A DNA stretch of 64,000 bases from Companilactobacillus baiquanensis (GCF_003946605.1 NZ_RHOQ01000001.1:372001-436000), one strand, 5' to 3'. Positions 18,785 through 27,813 are shown, counted from the stretch's first letter. Program-made: numbers and translations. The notes: generated by a model from the letters alone, not told the origin.

Positions 18785-20029
18785 TTAAATCTGTTCTAAT
18801 AACTCTTGCATATCAATATTATCTGGGTCAAGTTTCAAATACATTTGCACTGCAACTTTTAATACTTGGCGATCACCACTGCTACGAAGGATTTCAATTA
18901 CATCTGATAAATAATCAAGATTATCTTTAAATTCATCAAATACTAATAAGATATTATCTTGAGCCAGTTTTTGATTGTCAGTCTCATAGTATGACTTAGC
19001 TAAATTCCAAGTAAGTTTAGGATTATTACCTAAATCTCTACCATCTAAAAGATCTAGGTTATTTTTAAATTGACCTCTTGTGATATAGAAATCACTTAAT
19101 TTGATTATCAATGGTAAAGGATTTTCTACTTTTTTAATACCCGTCTCAATTAAATTCAAAGCTTCAGATAAATTTTCCGAAGTTCCAGCCTCAAAAGCAA
19201 TCATATATAGATTCTCATCAAGCTCATTTAAATTTAATCCAAGTTGAGCATACTTAAAGGCATCATCATTTCTCTTAAGATTCAAATAATCATCTGCCAA
19301 GATACTATAAGCTGTTGGATAGTCATGATTGACCTCAAGTAACTTCTCCAACACTTTAACAGACTTATTATAATCTTTTACCTGATTATATAAAAATCCT
19401 AATTGATACTGGGCATCTTCATTTAATTCAATTGCATTTAATTGTTCAAATTCAGCGATAGCCTCTTCATATTCCCCAGAACCGGCCAATGAACTAGCTT
19501 TACGCAAGACGATTGAAATACCGGAATAGTTATCAATACCTTCATCTAATAAAATATCATAATAAGTTAAAGCTTTATCAAATTTATTTTCATCAAAATA
19601 CAATTCAGCCAAAGCAAACTTAAAAACATCTTCGTCTTGAAATTCTCTAATACCTGTTAACAGTTTTTGTTCGCTAACTTCATATAATCCTTGCGATTGA
19701 TAAATATCAGCTGATACCAACAAACTTTCAGCATAAGCTTCATCATCAGGTTCTATCTTAGTTATATAATCTAAAGCCTTATCCGAATCACCATCTGATA
19801 CAGCTATTTCAGCTAATCTAGAAAGGATTTGTCCTTCATCTGGGTAATGTGTCAATAATGCTTCATAAACTACTCTAGCCTGCACTGAAAGACCTCTGCT
19901 CAATAGTGTTTCTGCTAGAGAAAATTGTGTTTGGTCGTCGTCTTGTTCAATTGATGATTGGATCAATCCATCTACATCACTAAAATCACCAGCATCAATA
20001 TTTTCAATTACCTCATTTGCTTTACTCAC
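18785..20029 (-). CDS. Tetratricopeptide repeat protein (YpiA-like)
   Basis: 414 residues, very acidic, built almost entirely of TPR-like helical pairs of about 34 residues (for example ADIYQSQGLYEVSEQKLLTG and LADDYLNLKRNDDAFKYAQLG). No signal peptide or catalytic motif. Such proteins act as scaffolds; the exact partner is unknown. Position between hup and cca is conserved in many lactobacilli as far as I recall. The ATG at 20029 is preceded by GGAGG. Confidence 0.88.
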   Translation of the reverse strand: MSKANEVIENIDAGDFSDVDGLIQSSIEQDDDQTQFSLAETLLSRGLSVQARVVYEALLTHYPDEGQILSRLAEIAVSDGDSDKALDYITKIEPDDEAYAESLLVSADIYQSQGLYEVSEQKLLTGIREFQDEDVFKFALAELYFDENKFDKALTYYDILLDEGIDNYSGISIVLRKASSLAGSGEYEEAIAEFEQLNAIELNEDAQYQLGFLYNQVKDYNKSVKVLEKLLEVNHDYPTAYSILADDYLNLKRNDDAFKYAQLGLNLNELDENLYMIAFEAGTSENLSEALNLIETGIKKVENPLPLIIKLSDFYITRGQFKNNLDLLDGRDLGNNPKLTWNLAKSYYETDNQKLAQDNILLVFDEFKDNLDYLSDVIEILRSSGDRQVLKVAVQMYLKLDPDNIDMQELLEQI

Positions 20030-20052
20030 AAATTTACCTCCATAATTTAAAA

Positions 20053-20085
20053 ATAAAAAAGACGGTCAATTGACCGCCCCCAAAA
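20053..20085 (-). terminator. Terminator after hup
   Basis: A perfect 14-base palindrome CGGTCAATTGACCG (20063-20076), extended by G-rich flanks on the reverse strand, and followed by TCTTTTTTATTTTT. It lies seven bases past the HU stop. Confidence 0.75.
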
Positions 20086-20091
20086 ATAACT

Positions 20092-20367
20092 CTATTTAAC
20101 TGAATCCTTCAAAGCTTTACCTGGCTTGAATGCAGGAACCTTGCTTGCAGGAATCTTAATTTCTTCACCAGTTTGTGGGTTGCGACCCTTACGAGCAGCA
20201 CGTTGACGTACTTCAAAGTTACCAAAGCCGATTAATTGAACTTTGTTACCTTCTGATAAGTTTTCTTGGATTGATTCAAAAACAGCATCAACTGCTGAAG
20301 TTGCATCTTTCTTTGTCAAACCTGTTTTACTTGCAACACTATCGATAAGTTCTGCTTTATTTGCCAT
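20092..20367 (-). CDS. hup: DNA-binding protein HU
   Basis: 91 residues, the normal length. HU is the abundant nucleoid protein that bends DNA as a dimer. The N-terminal helices ([20 protein letters not shown]) and the DNA-binding arm signature [20 protein letters not shown], with the intercalating Pro in NPQTG, are complete. It has a very strong ribosome-binding site (GGAGG), its own promoter and terminator, as expected for a highly expressed single gene. Confidence 0.97.
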   Translation of the reverse strand: MANKAELIDSVASKTGLTKKDATSAVDAVFESIQENLSEGNKVQLIGFGNFEVRQRAARKGRNPQTGEEIKIPASKVPAFKPGKALKDSVK

Positions 20368-20402
20368 ACATAATACCTCCGGAGATTTGTATAAATAATT
20401 TA

Positions 20403-20427
20403 GAACACATGAACGACGACTGTGTTC
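20403..20427 (-). promoter_or_regulatory. Hairpin in the hup mRNA leader
   Basis: A perfect 7-bp inverted repeat GAACACA (20403-20409) and TGTGTTC (20421-20427) with an 11-base loop, placed between the predicted start of transcription and the HU ribosome-binding site. It may stabilise the mRNA or bind a regulator; the sequence alone does not say which. Confidence 0.4.
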
Positions 20428-20442
20428 ATCATTCCATTATTC

Positions 20443-20471
20443 AAAATACCATAGCACCAAGGCTGTGGCAA
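20443..20471 (-). promoter_or_regulatory. Probable hup promoter
   Basis: Reverse strand -35 TTGCCA (20471-20466), 17-base spacer, -10 TATTTT (20448-20443) with TGG just before it. The leader would be about 70 bases. Confidence 0.5.
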
Positions 20472-20553
20472 GTTTTAACCCCTTAAAATGGGGGAATTCT
20501 AAATTTATTTAAAATTTTGGCTTAAATACTTCCAAATTAGCGTCAATTAAGGT

Positions 20554-21867
20554 TTATTTGCGCTTTCTTGGCAAGATTTTAATTGGTGTTCCTTCAAAGT
20601 CAAATGTGTCTCTTAATTGATTAATTAAGAAACGTTCATAAGAAAAATGCAATAATTCGTTGTCGTTAACAAATACTACAAATGTTGGTGGTTGAACCGC
20701 CACTTGAGTCATGTAATAAATACGCAATCTTTTACCATTAACAACCGGTGTTGGTGCAATCGACGTGGCACGCAATAATAGGTCGTTTAAGATAGCTGAT
20801 TGAATTCTTCTTTGACGATTATCGTAAACTTTTGATACTAGTTCAGGAATTTGATCTAATCTTTGACCTTTAACAGCCGAAGTGAACAAAATCGGTGCAT
20901 ATGAAAGATATTGGAATTCAGTTCTGATCTGATTTTCAAAATCTTTCATTGTATGAGTATCTTTTTTTAGAGCATCCCATTTATTTACAACGATAATAAC
21001 ACCTTTACCGGCATTATGAGCATATCCTGCAACACGTTTATCCTGCTCACGAATACCTTCTTCAGCATTCAAAACAACACAAACCACGTCTGATTTATCG
21101 ATCGCACTTAGGGCTCTTAAAACTGAATACTTTTCAGTATTTTCATAGACCTTACCACGTTTTCTAATACCAGCAGTATCAATAATCGTAAAGTCCTTAT
21201 CCATTTTTTCATCGTGATATTTTGTATCAACAGCGTCACGAGTAGTACCTTCCATATTAGAAACAATTACTCGCTCATCGCCAAGAATGGCATTAACTAA
21301 TGATGATTTTCCAACATTAGGACGTCCAATAAAACTAAATTTAACTGATTCATCCTCTTCATGTTTGGCATCAGCAGGAAATGCATGCACGATTTCATCC
21401 AAAAGATCACCAATACCAGTACCTTGTGCACCAGAAATTGGATTTGGATCACCAAAACCTAACGTATAAAAATCATAGATATTTTGACGCTGTTCAGGAT
21501 TATCAGCCTTATTTACTGCTAAAACGATTGGTTTTTTAGTTCTATAAAGAATTTTAGCGACATCTTCATCCTCTTTAGTCACACCATTTTGACCATTGAC
21601 GATAAAAACAATAACATCAGCTTCATCTATCGCAATTTCAGCCTGATTTTTGATTTGAACGGTCAAAGGTTCGCCACTCATATCAATACCACCTGTATCG
21701 ATCAATCTAAATTCTTTTCCCAACCAACTTGCTCTGGCGTAGATCCTATCTCTAGTAACGCCTGGCGTATCTTCAACAATAGATAGACGTTCATTGATAA
21801 TACGATTAAAAATCGTTGATTTACCAACATTAGGGCGTCCTACTAATGCAACTACGGGAACAACCAT
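20554..21867 (-). CDS. der: Ribosome-associated GTPase Der (EngA)
   Basis: 437 residues with two tandem GTPase domains and a C-terminal KH-like domain. Domain 1 has GRPNVGKST (9-17), [12 protein letters not shown] and NKAD; domain 2 has GRPNVGKSS near residue 182, [18 protein letters not shown] and NKWD. Der acts in 50S subunit assembly and is essential. The ATG at 21867 has AGGAGGT upstream. It follows cmk directly; the S1-like gene rpsA that often lies between cmk and der in Firmicutes is absent here. Confidence 0.97.
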   Translation of the reverse strand: MVVPVVALVGRPNVGKSTIFNRIINERLSIVEDTPGVTRDRIYARASWLGKEFRLIDTGGIDMSGEPLTVQIKNQAEIAIDEADVIVFIVNGQNGVTKEDEDVAKILYRTKKPIVLAVNKADNPEQRQNIYDFYTLGFGDPNPISGAQGTGIGDLLDEIVHAFPADAKHEEDESVKFSFIGRPNVGKSSLVNAILGDERVIVSNMEGTTRDAVDTKYHDEKMDKDFTIIDTAGIRKRGKVYENTEKYSVLRALSAIDKSDVVCVVLNAEEGIREQDKRVAGYAHNAGKGVIIVVNKWDALKKDTHTMKDFENQIRTEFQYLSYAPILFTSAVKGQRLDQIPELVSKVYDNRQRRIQSAILNDLLLRATSIAPTPVVNGKRLRIYYMTQVAVQPPTFVVFVNDNELLHFSYERFLINQLRDTFDFEGTPIKILPRKRK

Positions 21868-21894
21868 AAATCTACCTCCTCATATTTTTAAATT

Positions 21895-22554
21895 TTATTT
21901 CTTTTCATTAACAATTTCTGTTACACGCTCTACAACTTGTTCGATTGTCATATCAGAAGTATCCACTTCAATTGCATCATCAGCCTTTTTCAAAGGAGAT
22001 ATTTCACGATGTGAATCTTTGTAGTCACGAGTAGCTATTTCATCCTCTAATTGTGCTAAAGGAACATCAATTCCACGTTCTTGATTATCTTTAAATCTTC
22101 TTTGGGCACGAACAGAAACACTAGCGATCAAGAATATTTTGACTTCAGCTTTAGGCAAGACGGTCGTTCCAATATCACGTCCGTCCATGACAATATTAGT
22201 ATTGTCGGCCATTTTGCGTTGCATTTCAACTAATTCTGTTCTAACTTCTTTAATGGCTGACACTTGCGAAACATTATTAGTGATCTCTTCTGTACGAATA
22301 ACTTCTGAGACATCTTTATCATCTAAATAAACATGTTGACCATCAGTCTTATTAACAAAATAAATTTTATGATCATGCATTAATTCTAAAATACCCGACT
22401 CATTACCATAATCTACTTGATTCTCTTTTGCAAGTAAAGTAACAGTTCTATACATTGCTCCTGTATCACAATAAACAAAATCCAAGTTTTTAGCAATTAA
22501 TTTGGCAATTGTACTTTTACCAGCAGACGCTGGACCATCAATAGCAATTTGCAT
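21895..22554 (-). CDS. cmk: Cytidylate kinase
   Basis: 219 residues. It phosphorylates CMP and dCMP. The P-loop GPASAGKSTIAK is at 7-18, followed by CDTGAMYR and later DGRDIGTTVLP and the lid RAQRRFKDNQERG. The gene is followed 27 bases later by der and preceded by the LysM-protein terminator. Nothing unusual in the sequence. Confidence 0.96.
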   Translation of the reverse strand: MQIAIDGPASAGKSTIAKLIAKNLDFVYCDTGAMYRTVTLLAKENQVDYGNESGILELMHDHKIYFVNKTDGQHVYLDDKDVSEVIRTEEITNNVSQVSAIKEVRTELVEMQRKMADNTNIVMDGRDIGTTVLPKAEVKIFLIASVSVRAQRRFKDNQERGIDVPLAQLEDEIATRDYKDSHREISPLKKADDAIEVDTSDMTIEQVVERVTEIVNEKK

Positions 22555-22562
22555 TAATAATT

Positions 22563-22614
22563 CTCCCCTTAATAAAAGGGCCCGACAATTTAATGTCCAA
22601 GACCCTTCTTAAAC
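22563..22614 (-). terminator. Terminator after the LysM protein gene
   Basis: Reverse strand GAAGGGTCTTGGACA pairs imperfectly with TGTCGGGCCCTTTTA (G-U pairs and a small bulge), then a short U-rich stretch. It lies between the LysM gene stop and the cmk start. Confidence 0.55.
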
Positions 22615-22616
22615 TT

Positions 22617-23660
22617 CTATTTTAATCTTAATGTTGTACCTGGTGTTAATGTTGAAACTCCACTATTCAAGCCCTTTAGTTGAGCCGTCGTCATGTTATT
22701 ATTATAAGCAATTCTAAACCAATTATCACCAGCTTTTACTGTATACGACGAAGCACCGGCAGAGTCACTACTTGTTGATCCAGTATTAGTTTGTGTTTGT
22801 GACGTATCCGTCTGTGTATTAGTTGTACCAGTATTATTGTTAGAAGTAGTACCAGTAGTTGCTTGGTTTGTAGAGTTATCAGTTGTGTTGTCTTGAGTAG
22901 TTGTATCAGTTGATTGACTAGTGTCAGCATTAGAGTTTGAGTCCGCACTATTATCAGTTGTAGACTTTTTCTCTGTCTTTTTCTTTGCTGCAGATTTCTT
23001 TTTAGTGCTACTCTTCTTTTTCTTAGTAGTTTTCTTCTTTTTAGAACTCTTATCTTTACTCTCAACGGATTTTTCAGATTGAGTGCTATCCAAATCACTA
23101 CCACTATTATTGTTCATAGCATTAATAACAACTGGAGCAAACATAATAACAATTAAAGCAATTACTAATGTAGTTACTAATGTGTGATTTCCACGTTGTT
23201 TCTTCTTACTTACAGCTCTAGAAACATGTCCACTTTCGTCATTATCATCATCAAAACTTTTTTCCCAAGGTTTTTCTTCATCTTCTGATTCTTGTGGTTC
23301 TGGTTTCACATCAGAATCCAAATCTTGATTATTTACTTCATTTTGATCAGGTTCATTGGATTCTTCATATTGCGTTAAATGATCTGGTTGTTCTTGACTT
23401 GCGTGTAAATGATCATCGTTATTAGTTGTTGGAACAACCGGTGTTGATGGTTCATCAAAGTTATTTTCATTTTGATTTACATCATCGTTAGAATCATTAT
23501 TAGAATCATTTTGTTCTGGTTGTGAATCTTGAATACTCTCATTATTACCAGGTATCAAATGATATTTCTTTAAATCTTCTTGACTGACTGATCCTTCTAA
23601 TCCAGCAGTTGAATTGGGGATATTTTCACCAGAAGTGTTATTTTTGTTGTTCTCGGCCAT
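22617..23660 (-). CDS. LysM surface protein, SAG1386/EF1546-like
   Basis: 347 residues. Layout: a long acidic, Asn/Gln/Glu-rich cytoplasmic N-terminal part (1-150), one membrane helix (about 163-182, LVTTLVIALIVIMFAPVVI), a Lys/Ser-rich then Thr/Asn/Ser-rich low-complexity stalk (about 195-300), and a C-terminal LysM domain (SYTVKAGDNWFRIAYNNNMT, about 304-347) for peptidoglycan binding. This arrangement matches the SAG1386/EF1546 family of surface-associated proteins. The stalk is coded by repetitive sequence and may vary in length among strains. Role unknown; likely envelope related. Confidence 0.85.
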   Translation of the reverse strand: MAENNKNNTSGENIPNSTAGLEGSVSQEDLKKYHLIPGNNESIQDSQPEQNDSNNDSNDDVNQNENNFDEPSTPVVPTTNNDDHLHASQEQPDHLTQYEESNEPDQNEVNNQDLDSDVKPEPQESEDEEKPWEKSFDDDNDESGHVSRAVSKKKQRGNHTLVTTLVIALIVIMFAPVVINAMNNNSGSDLDSTQSEKSVESKDKSSKKKKTTKKKKSSTKKKSAAKKKTEKKSTTDNSADSNSNADTSQSTDTTTQDNTTDNSTNQATTGTTSNNNTGTTNTQTDTSQTQTNTGSTSSDSAGASSYTVKAGDNWFRIAYNNNMTTAQLKGLNSGVSTLTPGTTLRLK

Positions 23661-23742
23661 GGAAAACCAACCTCCTAATTTCTATCCCTTAAAGCATATC
23701 ATAAAAATTCCAATTTATTCTTTAAAGATTTATAAAGAATCG

Positions 23743-24303
23743 CTAGTTTGCAGTTTTATTGACGAAATGACCCTTCAAGCGTGGGTATACTACTAAAACT
23801 CCCACTGAAACAATCAATGACTTTACAATATTAAACGGAATAACTCCGGTTGCTACATACTTAGCTAAACTCATATTTAGTTGCATCCCAATTACATTTA
23901 TGTAAAGAGGCATAATAATAAAGTAATTTAAAACTGACATTACAACTGTCATTGAAATTGTTCCAGCAATGATCGCCATTGTTTTATTATTTTTCTTCCA
24001 GAAATAACTGAACGGTAATAATAAGGCAATCGCACCAACTACGTTAGCTCCATTTCCAATGATACCAGCAACGCCTGATCCTGTTACAAGCCAATGAACT
24101 AAGGCTTTTAGTAAGGCAATCAAGCTTCCTCCTACTGGTCCATAAAAAATCGTTCCGATAATCGTTACAACATCGCTCAAATCTACTTTCAAGAACGGGA
24201 ACCACGGTAAGACCGGGAATTCGAAAAACATAATAATTGCCGCAAAAGCAGCAAAAATCGATATAGTTACCATCTCTTGAAATTTGTAAGTACTCTTTCC
24301 CAT
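23743..24303 (-). CDS. ribU: Riboflavin ECF transporter S component RibU
   Basis: 186 residues with about six membrane helices. The FEFPVLPWFPFLKVDLSDV segment (about 28-46) is the RibU hallmark and forms part of the riboflavin site; the AA-rich N-terminal helix (FAAFAAIIMF) carries the motif that contacts the EcfT/EcfA module, which must be encoded elsewhere. An FMN riboswitch lies upstream, which confirms the substrate. The ATG at 24303 follows AAGGAAGG by eight bases. Confidence 0.96.
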   Translation of the reverse strand: MGKSTYKFQEMVTISIFAAFAAIIMFFEFPVLPWFPFLKVDLSDVVTIIGTIFYGPVGGSLIALLKALVHWLVTGSGVAGIIGNGANVVGAIALLLPFSYFWKKNNKTMAIIAGTISMTVVMSVLNYFIIMPLYINVIGMQLNMSLAKYVATGVIPFNIVKSLIVSVGVLVVYPRLKGHFVNKTAN

Positions 24304-24333
24304 AAAATCAACCTTCCTTGCCGATTTCCAAAG

Positions 24334-24486
24334 AAAATAGGCCTATTTTGGGCATACCAAAACAGACCTAATCTGTTTTCTTTCATCTAGACTTTACTAT
24401 CGGTTTGGGAATTGAACCCAATCAACCAGGAAAACCTGGGTCGCGGACTATACCGCCGGTCGGGAATTTCACCCTGCCCTGAAAAC
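24334..24486 (-). promoter_or_regulatory. FMN riboswitch (RFN element) controlling ribU
   Basis: The reverse strand from about 24486 to 24376 shows the conserved RFN blocks in order: GGGCAGGGTGAAATTCCC, GACCGGCGGTA, AGTCCGCGAC, GGTTGATT, then CCGATAGTAAAGTCT and GATGAAAG. The expression platform follows: one hairpin (24359-24379, AAAACAGA/TCTGTTTT) and a second palindrome (24334-24349) followed by TTCTTT. A longer pairing between AAAGAAAA...TAGGTC and GGCCTATTTTCTTT is also possible. FMN binding would reduce ribU expression, by termination or by initiation block; I cannot decide which. Confidence 0.95.
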
Positions 24487-24523
24487 CAACTTATTAAATT
24501 TTTAACAAACTAACTATAACAGA

Positions 24524-25255
24524 TTATTTTCTATCTTTCAACCTAGCAACTTCTTGTCTTGTAAGGTCACGATATTTTCCTGAGACCAATCCATCTAAAG
24601 TTAAAAAGCCATATTTTTCACGAGATAATTTGACTACCGGATGACCTACCGCAGCAAACATATTCTTAACTTGGTGATTATGACCTTCATGAATAACGAG
24701 TTTCACAATTGAAGTGTTCTTCTTTTTATCTTTAGAAATAACTTGTACCTTTGCTGGGGATGTCTTAAAATCTTTTAATTTCATCCCATGCTCAAGTTTC
24801 TTTATTTCTTCAATTGCTAAAGTTCCTTGAATCTTAGCAACATAAGTTTTTTCAACATGATATTTAGGATGCATCAATTTATTAGCAAAACTACCATCGT
24901 TCGTCAAAAGAATTAATCCCGAAGTGTCATAATCCAGTCTACCTACTGGATAAACACGTTCTCTAAAATCGTCCTCTAATAAATCAGTAATAACTTTCCG
25001 GTCTTTATCGTCTTTTACAGCCGAGATAACACCTCTTGGCTTATACATTAAAATATATCTTTTCTTTTCATCATGGATCGGAACACCATCTACTTCGATT
25101 TTGTCATGATGATCTATTTTGACACCCATCTCTTTAACAACTTTACCATTAACTAAAACATGTCCACTGGCGATCAATTCTTCTGATTTTCTTCTCGAAG
25201 CAATTCCCGCATCAGCCATAGCTTTTTGTAACCTAATTTTATCTGTTTCTACCAT
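24524..25255 (-). CDS. rluB: 23S rRNA pseudouridine synthase (RsuA/RluB family)
   Basis: 243 residues. An S4 RNA-binding domain (IRLQKAMADAGIASRRKSEE, about 7-60) precedes the synthase domain with the catalytic Asp in GRLDYDTSGLILLTND (about 100-115). Probably modifies the large-subunit rRNA hairpin, as RluB does. It begins three bases past the scpB stop, so it is in the scpA-scpB-rluB operon. Confidence 0.93.
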   Translation of the reverse strand: MVETDKIRLQKAMADAGIASRRKSEELIASGHVLVNGKVVKEMGVKIDHHDKIEVDGVPIHDEKKRYILMYKPRGVISAVKDDKDRKVITDLLEDDFRERVYPVGRLDYDTSGLILLTNDGSFANKLMHPKYHVEKTYVAKIQGTLAIEEIKKLEHGMKLKDFKTSPAKVQVISKDKKKNTSIVKLVIHEGHNHQVKNMFAAVGHPVVKLSREKYGFLTLDGLVSGKYRDLTRQEVARLKDRK

Positions 25256-25257
25256 CT

Positions 25258-25782
25258 TTATTCCTCTTTATAATCTTCAAATTTTTCAATTTTAGGAAGT
25301 TCTTTAATATTTTTAATTCCAAAATAATCAAAAAATTCATCTGTTACAACATATAAATTCGGATGACCAATGACATCTTTCTTGCCATTTTCTTTGATTA
25401 ATTTTCTAGCAAGCAACGTATTTATACTTCCTGAACTCTGCACTCCTCTGATTTCATCAACTTCGATCCTTGTTATAGGTTGACGATAAGCAATTATTGA
25501 CAAAACTTCCAGAGCAGCTTGACTTAATTTGGTTCCCAAACCAGTTTTAAAGTATTTAGTCAGCAGTTCGCTGTATTCACTCTTTGTTATCAATTTATAT
25601 GATGTATTAAATTCTTCCAGCATAATTCCTGATTCAACATCACTCATTAATTTTATTTTTAACTGTTCAACACTTTGCCTTAAAGCTGCACGATCTATTT
25701 CTAATAAATCCGCTAAATCTTTTTCACTGATACCTTGATCTCCTGCGACAAAGAGCAAAGCCATAATTTTTGCTTGATACAC
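25258..25782 (-). CDS. scpB: Segregation and condensation protein ScpB
   Basis: 174 residues. ScpB is the winged-helix kite subunit of the SMC-ScpAB condensin. Signatures: ALLFVAGDQGIS near the start, ALEVLSIIAYRQPITRIEVDEIRGV (the most conserved block, about 93-117) and the following LL-RKLIKENG. The start is a GTG at 25782 with GAGG eight bases upstream; there is no close ATG alternative. It is two bases from the scpA stop. Confidence 0.95.
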   Translation of the reverse strand: MYQAKIMALLFVAGDQGISEKDLADLLEIDRAALRQSVEQLKIKLMSDVESGIMLEEFNTSYKLITKSEYSELLTKYFKTGLGTKLSQAALEVLSIIAYRQPITRIEVDEIRGVQSSGSINTLLARKLIKENGKKDVIGHPNLYVVTDEFFDYFGIKNIKELPKIEKFEDYKEE

Positions 25783-25784
25783 TT

Positions 25785-26513
25785 TTAATTCCTCAATTCA
25801 ATAAACAAATCACTTTGATAGCCATGTTGTATTGCTAGAACTTGTTTCTTTTTGACCATTTCCAAAATAGCCATAAAATTCGTAACAACTTCTTCAATAT
25901 CGTTATTAAGCTTTAAAAGTGATTGAAAATTAGCTTTCTTAACTGCTGTTAATTTTTGTAAAATATTTTCTTCTGCATCTTCGATCGACAGAGTTTCATT
26001 TTGAATAATTTCTGTTTGTGGCTGACGATTACTTTGATTGATCAAAAGATCAACATAGGTTTCCCTCAAATCTTCTAGAGCGATTGAATCCGGCAAAAGA
26101 AATTTATCAACTGGCATCTGTGAAACACTGACATCTTTATCAAATGATAATCTGCGTATCTTTTCTTTTTCAGAAAAATACTCCGAAACACGTTTAAAGG
26201 TTTGGTAAGTCAACAGTTGAGATACTAATTGATCTCTAGGATCTTCCATTTCCAAATCATCATCTTCAAACTCGTCCGGGGTTTTTGGCAGCAACATTTT
26301 ACTTTTAATAGACATTAATGTGGATGCCATTACTAAATAGTCACCCGCAATATCCAACTCCAAAACTTTCATCTTATTAAGATAGTCCAGATATTGCTGA
26401 GTAATTTGTGCTATGGGAATATCATAAATATCTATTTTGGATTCTCTAATTAAATGCAATAACAAATCAATCGGACCTTCAAAATCAGTCAAAACTAAAT
26501 TCAGCTTTTTCAT
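25785..26513 (-). CDS. scpA: Segregation and condensation protein ScpA
   Basis: 242 residues. ScpA is the kleisin that bridges SMC heads and binds ScpB. The N-terminal DFEGPIDLLLHLIRESKIDIYDIPIA block is diagnostic, with AGDYLVMASTLMSIKSKMLLP following; the C-terminal winged helix is at about 165-242. Its ATG overlaps the ribT stop (ATGA, four bases), so the genes are translationally coupled. Confidence 0.95.
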   Translation of the reverse strand: MKKLNLVLTDFEGPIDLLLHLIRESKIDIYDIPIAQITQQYLDYLNKMKVLELDIAGDYLVMASTLMSIKSKMLLPKTPDEFEDDDLEMEDPRDQLVSQLLTYQTFKRVSEYFSEKEKIRRLSFDKDVSVSQMPVDKFLLPDSIALEDLRETYVDLLINQSNRQPQTEIIQNETLSIEDAEENILQKLTAVKKANFQSLLKLNNDIEEVVTNFMAILEMVKKKQVLAIQHGYQSDLFIELRN

Positions 26514-26887
26514 TCTGCTTCAGACACTTCCTTAGCTCGCTTATTGTGCCAGTCCTTGATCAATTTGACAAGATTAAAACTGCCTAAAACAGTTTGTCGA
26601 GGAAATTTCTGCTGAACCTCATCTAATATCTTGTACATATTACTTTGAGATCTATATGAAGGATTTAGTGAAATATACTCAACAAAAATTGTATGCTCGG
26701 AAAAAGATAATGCGACAATTCCCGAGTAATCTTCTAAATTACTCTTCCATAAATATAATTGTCTATTTTCGTCTTCGGCATACAGTCTTAATTCTTGTTC
26801 CATGTTATCCATATCTTTTAAATCAGGAATATAGGAAAGAAATCCCATGGCTATTTTCTTATTTTCATCACTATATTTATTAAGCAT
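26510..26887 (-). CDS. ribT: RibT-like GNAT family protein
   Basis: 125 residues from the ATG at 26887, which has GGAGG just upstream; a TTG five codons earlier lies in front of that site and is rejected. The sequence has the compact GNAT look (VALSFSEHTIFVEYISLNPSYRSQS, about 64-88) and ends with a basic segment. Its place between xerD and scpA matches RibT in other lactobacilli and Bacillus-type genomes. RibT is associated with riboflavin genes by name, but its reaction is not settled. Confidence 0.8.
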   Translation of the reverse strand: MLNKYSDENKKIAMGFLSYIPDLKDMDNMEQELRLYAEDENRQLYLWKSNLEDYSGIVALSFSEHTIFVEYISLNPSYRSQSNMYKILDEVQQKFPRQTVLGSFNLVKLIKDWHNKRAKEVSEAE

Positions 26888-26898
26888 AATTCCTCCAA

Positions 26899-27813
26899 TC
26901 AAGCGCGTGGATGAGCTCGGTTATAAACTTGTTTCATTTGTGTTTTGTTAATGTGAGTATAAATTTGGGTCGTAGAAATATCAGAATGTCCAAGCAACTC
27001 TTGAACCACTCTTAAATCAGCACCATTTTCTAACAGGTTTGTCGCAAACGAGTGTCTCAATGTATGGGGGGTGACATCTTTTTTAATGCCCACTTTTTGG
27101 ATATATTTTTTGATCATTCTCCAAATCGATTGACGAGTTAACTTTTTACCTCGAAAATTCAAAAAGACTTCTTTTTGTGCGCCATATTTCTCAACTAATT
27201 TAGTTCTAGTTTCTTCAAAATACTTATTCATCCACTTAATAGCGGTATCTCCAATCGGTAATAGTCTTTCTTTATCACCTTTCCCTAAAGTTTTAATTAA
27301 ACCTAGGTCCAAATGAAGATCGTCCATGGATAAATTTACTAACTCACTGACTCTTAATCCAGTCGCATACATAACTTCAAATATTGCTCGATCACGCACG
27401 CCTAGAGGTGTTGAGACGTCAGGAGACTCAATCAATGAATCAACTTCTTTCATCGACAAAACAACCGGTAAATGAGAGCCCTTTTTGGGGGCATCCAACT
27501 CATTCATCGGATTACTTTGGATTTTATCAGTCAATTCCAACCATTGATAAAATTTTTTCAAGGCCGAAAACATTCGCATTTGTGAAGTTTTAGATTTACC
27601 TTTTTTGTCTTGATCTGCAAAAAAATTGGTTACTAAAAAATGATCTTTAGGATAGTTTTCTATCTTATTTTCTTCCAGATAACAACTATATTCGTATAGA
27701 TCTTGATGATAAGAAATAATTGTGTTTTTAGAAAGACCACGGTCTAATCGTAAAAACCGCGAATAATCACTTAACGCATCTAACATAGTTTGATTTTTTA
27801 GTGTCTCGTCCAA
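26899..27813 (-). CDS. xerD: Tyrosine recombinase XerD
   Basis: 304 residues. The catalytic residues are Arg154 (ATGLRVSE), Lys178 (LGKGDKER), His250 and Arg253 (HTLRH), His276 (LGHSD) and Tyr285 (QIYTHI). Partner of XerC at dif. The start is a TTG at 27811-27813 with AAGGGTGA close upstream; the first in-frame ATG is nine codons later and lacks a ribosome-binding site. Neighbours ribT-scpA-scpB support XerD rather than a phage integrase. Confidence 0.94.
   Translation of the reverse strand: MDETLKNQTMLDALSDYSRFLRLDRGLSKNTIISYHQDLYEYSCYLEENKIENYPKDHFLVTNFFADQDKKGKSKTSQMRMFSALKKFYQWLELTDKIQSNPMNELDAPKKGSHLPVVLSMKEVDSLIESPDVSTPLGVRDRAIFEVMYATGLRVSELVNLSMDDLHLDLGLIKTLGKGDKERLLPIGDTAIKWMNKYFEETRTKLVEKYGAQKEVFLNFRGKKLTRQSIWRMIKKYIQKVGIKKDVTPHTLRHSFATNLLENGADLRVVQELLGHSDISTTQIYTHINKTQMKQVYNRAHPRA

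Noticed and set aside
20478-20500. CCCC/GGGG hairpin after der as a terminator
   Set aside because: The stem is only four to five pairs and the following sequence is TTAAAA rather than a U-run; too weak to list as a terminator.
22736-23104. 122-residue ORF in another frame inside the LysM gene
   Set aside because: Shadow reading of the repetitive stalk; no ribosome-binding site, and composition (Leu/Arg/Lys/Gln only) is an artefact of the codons.
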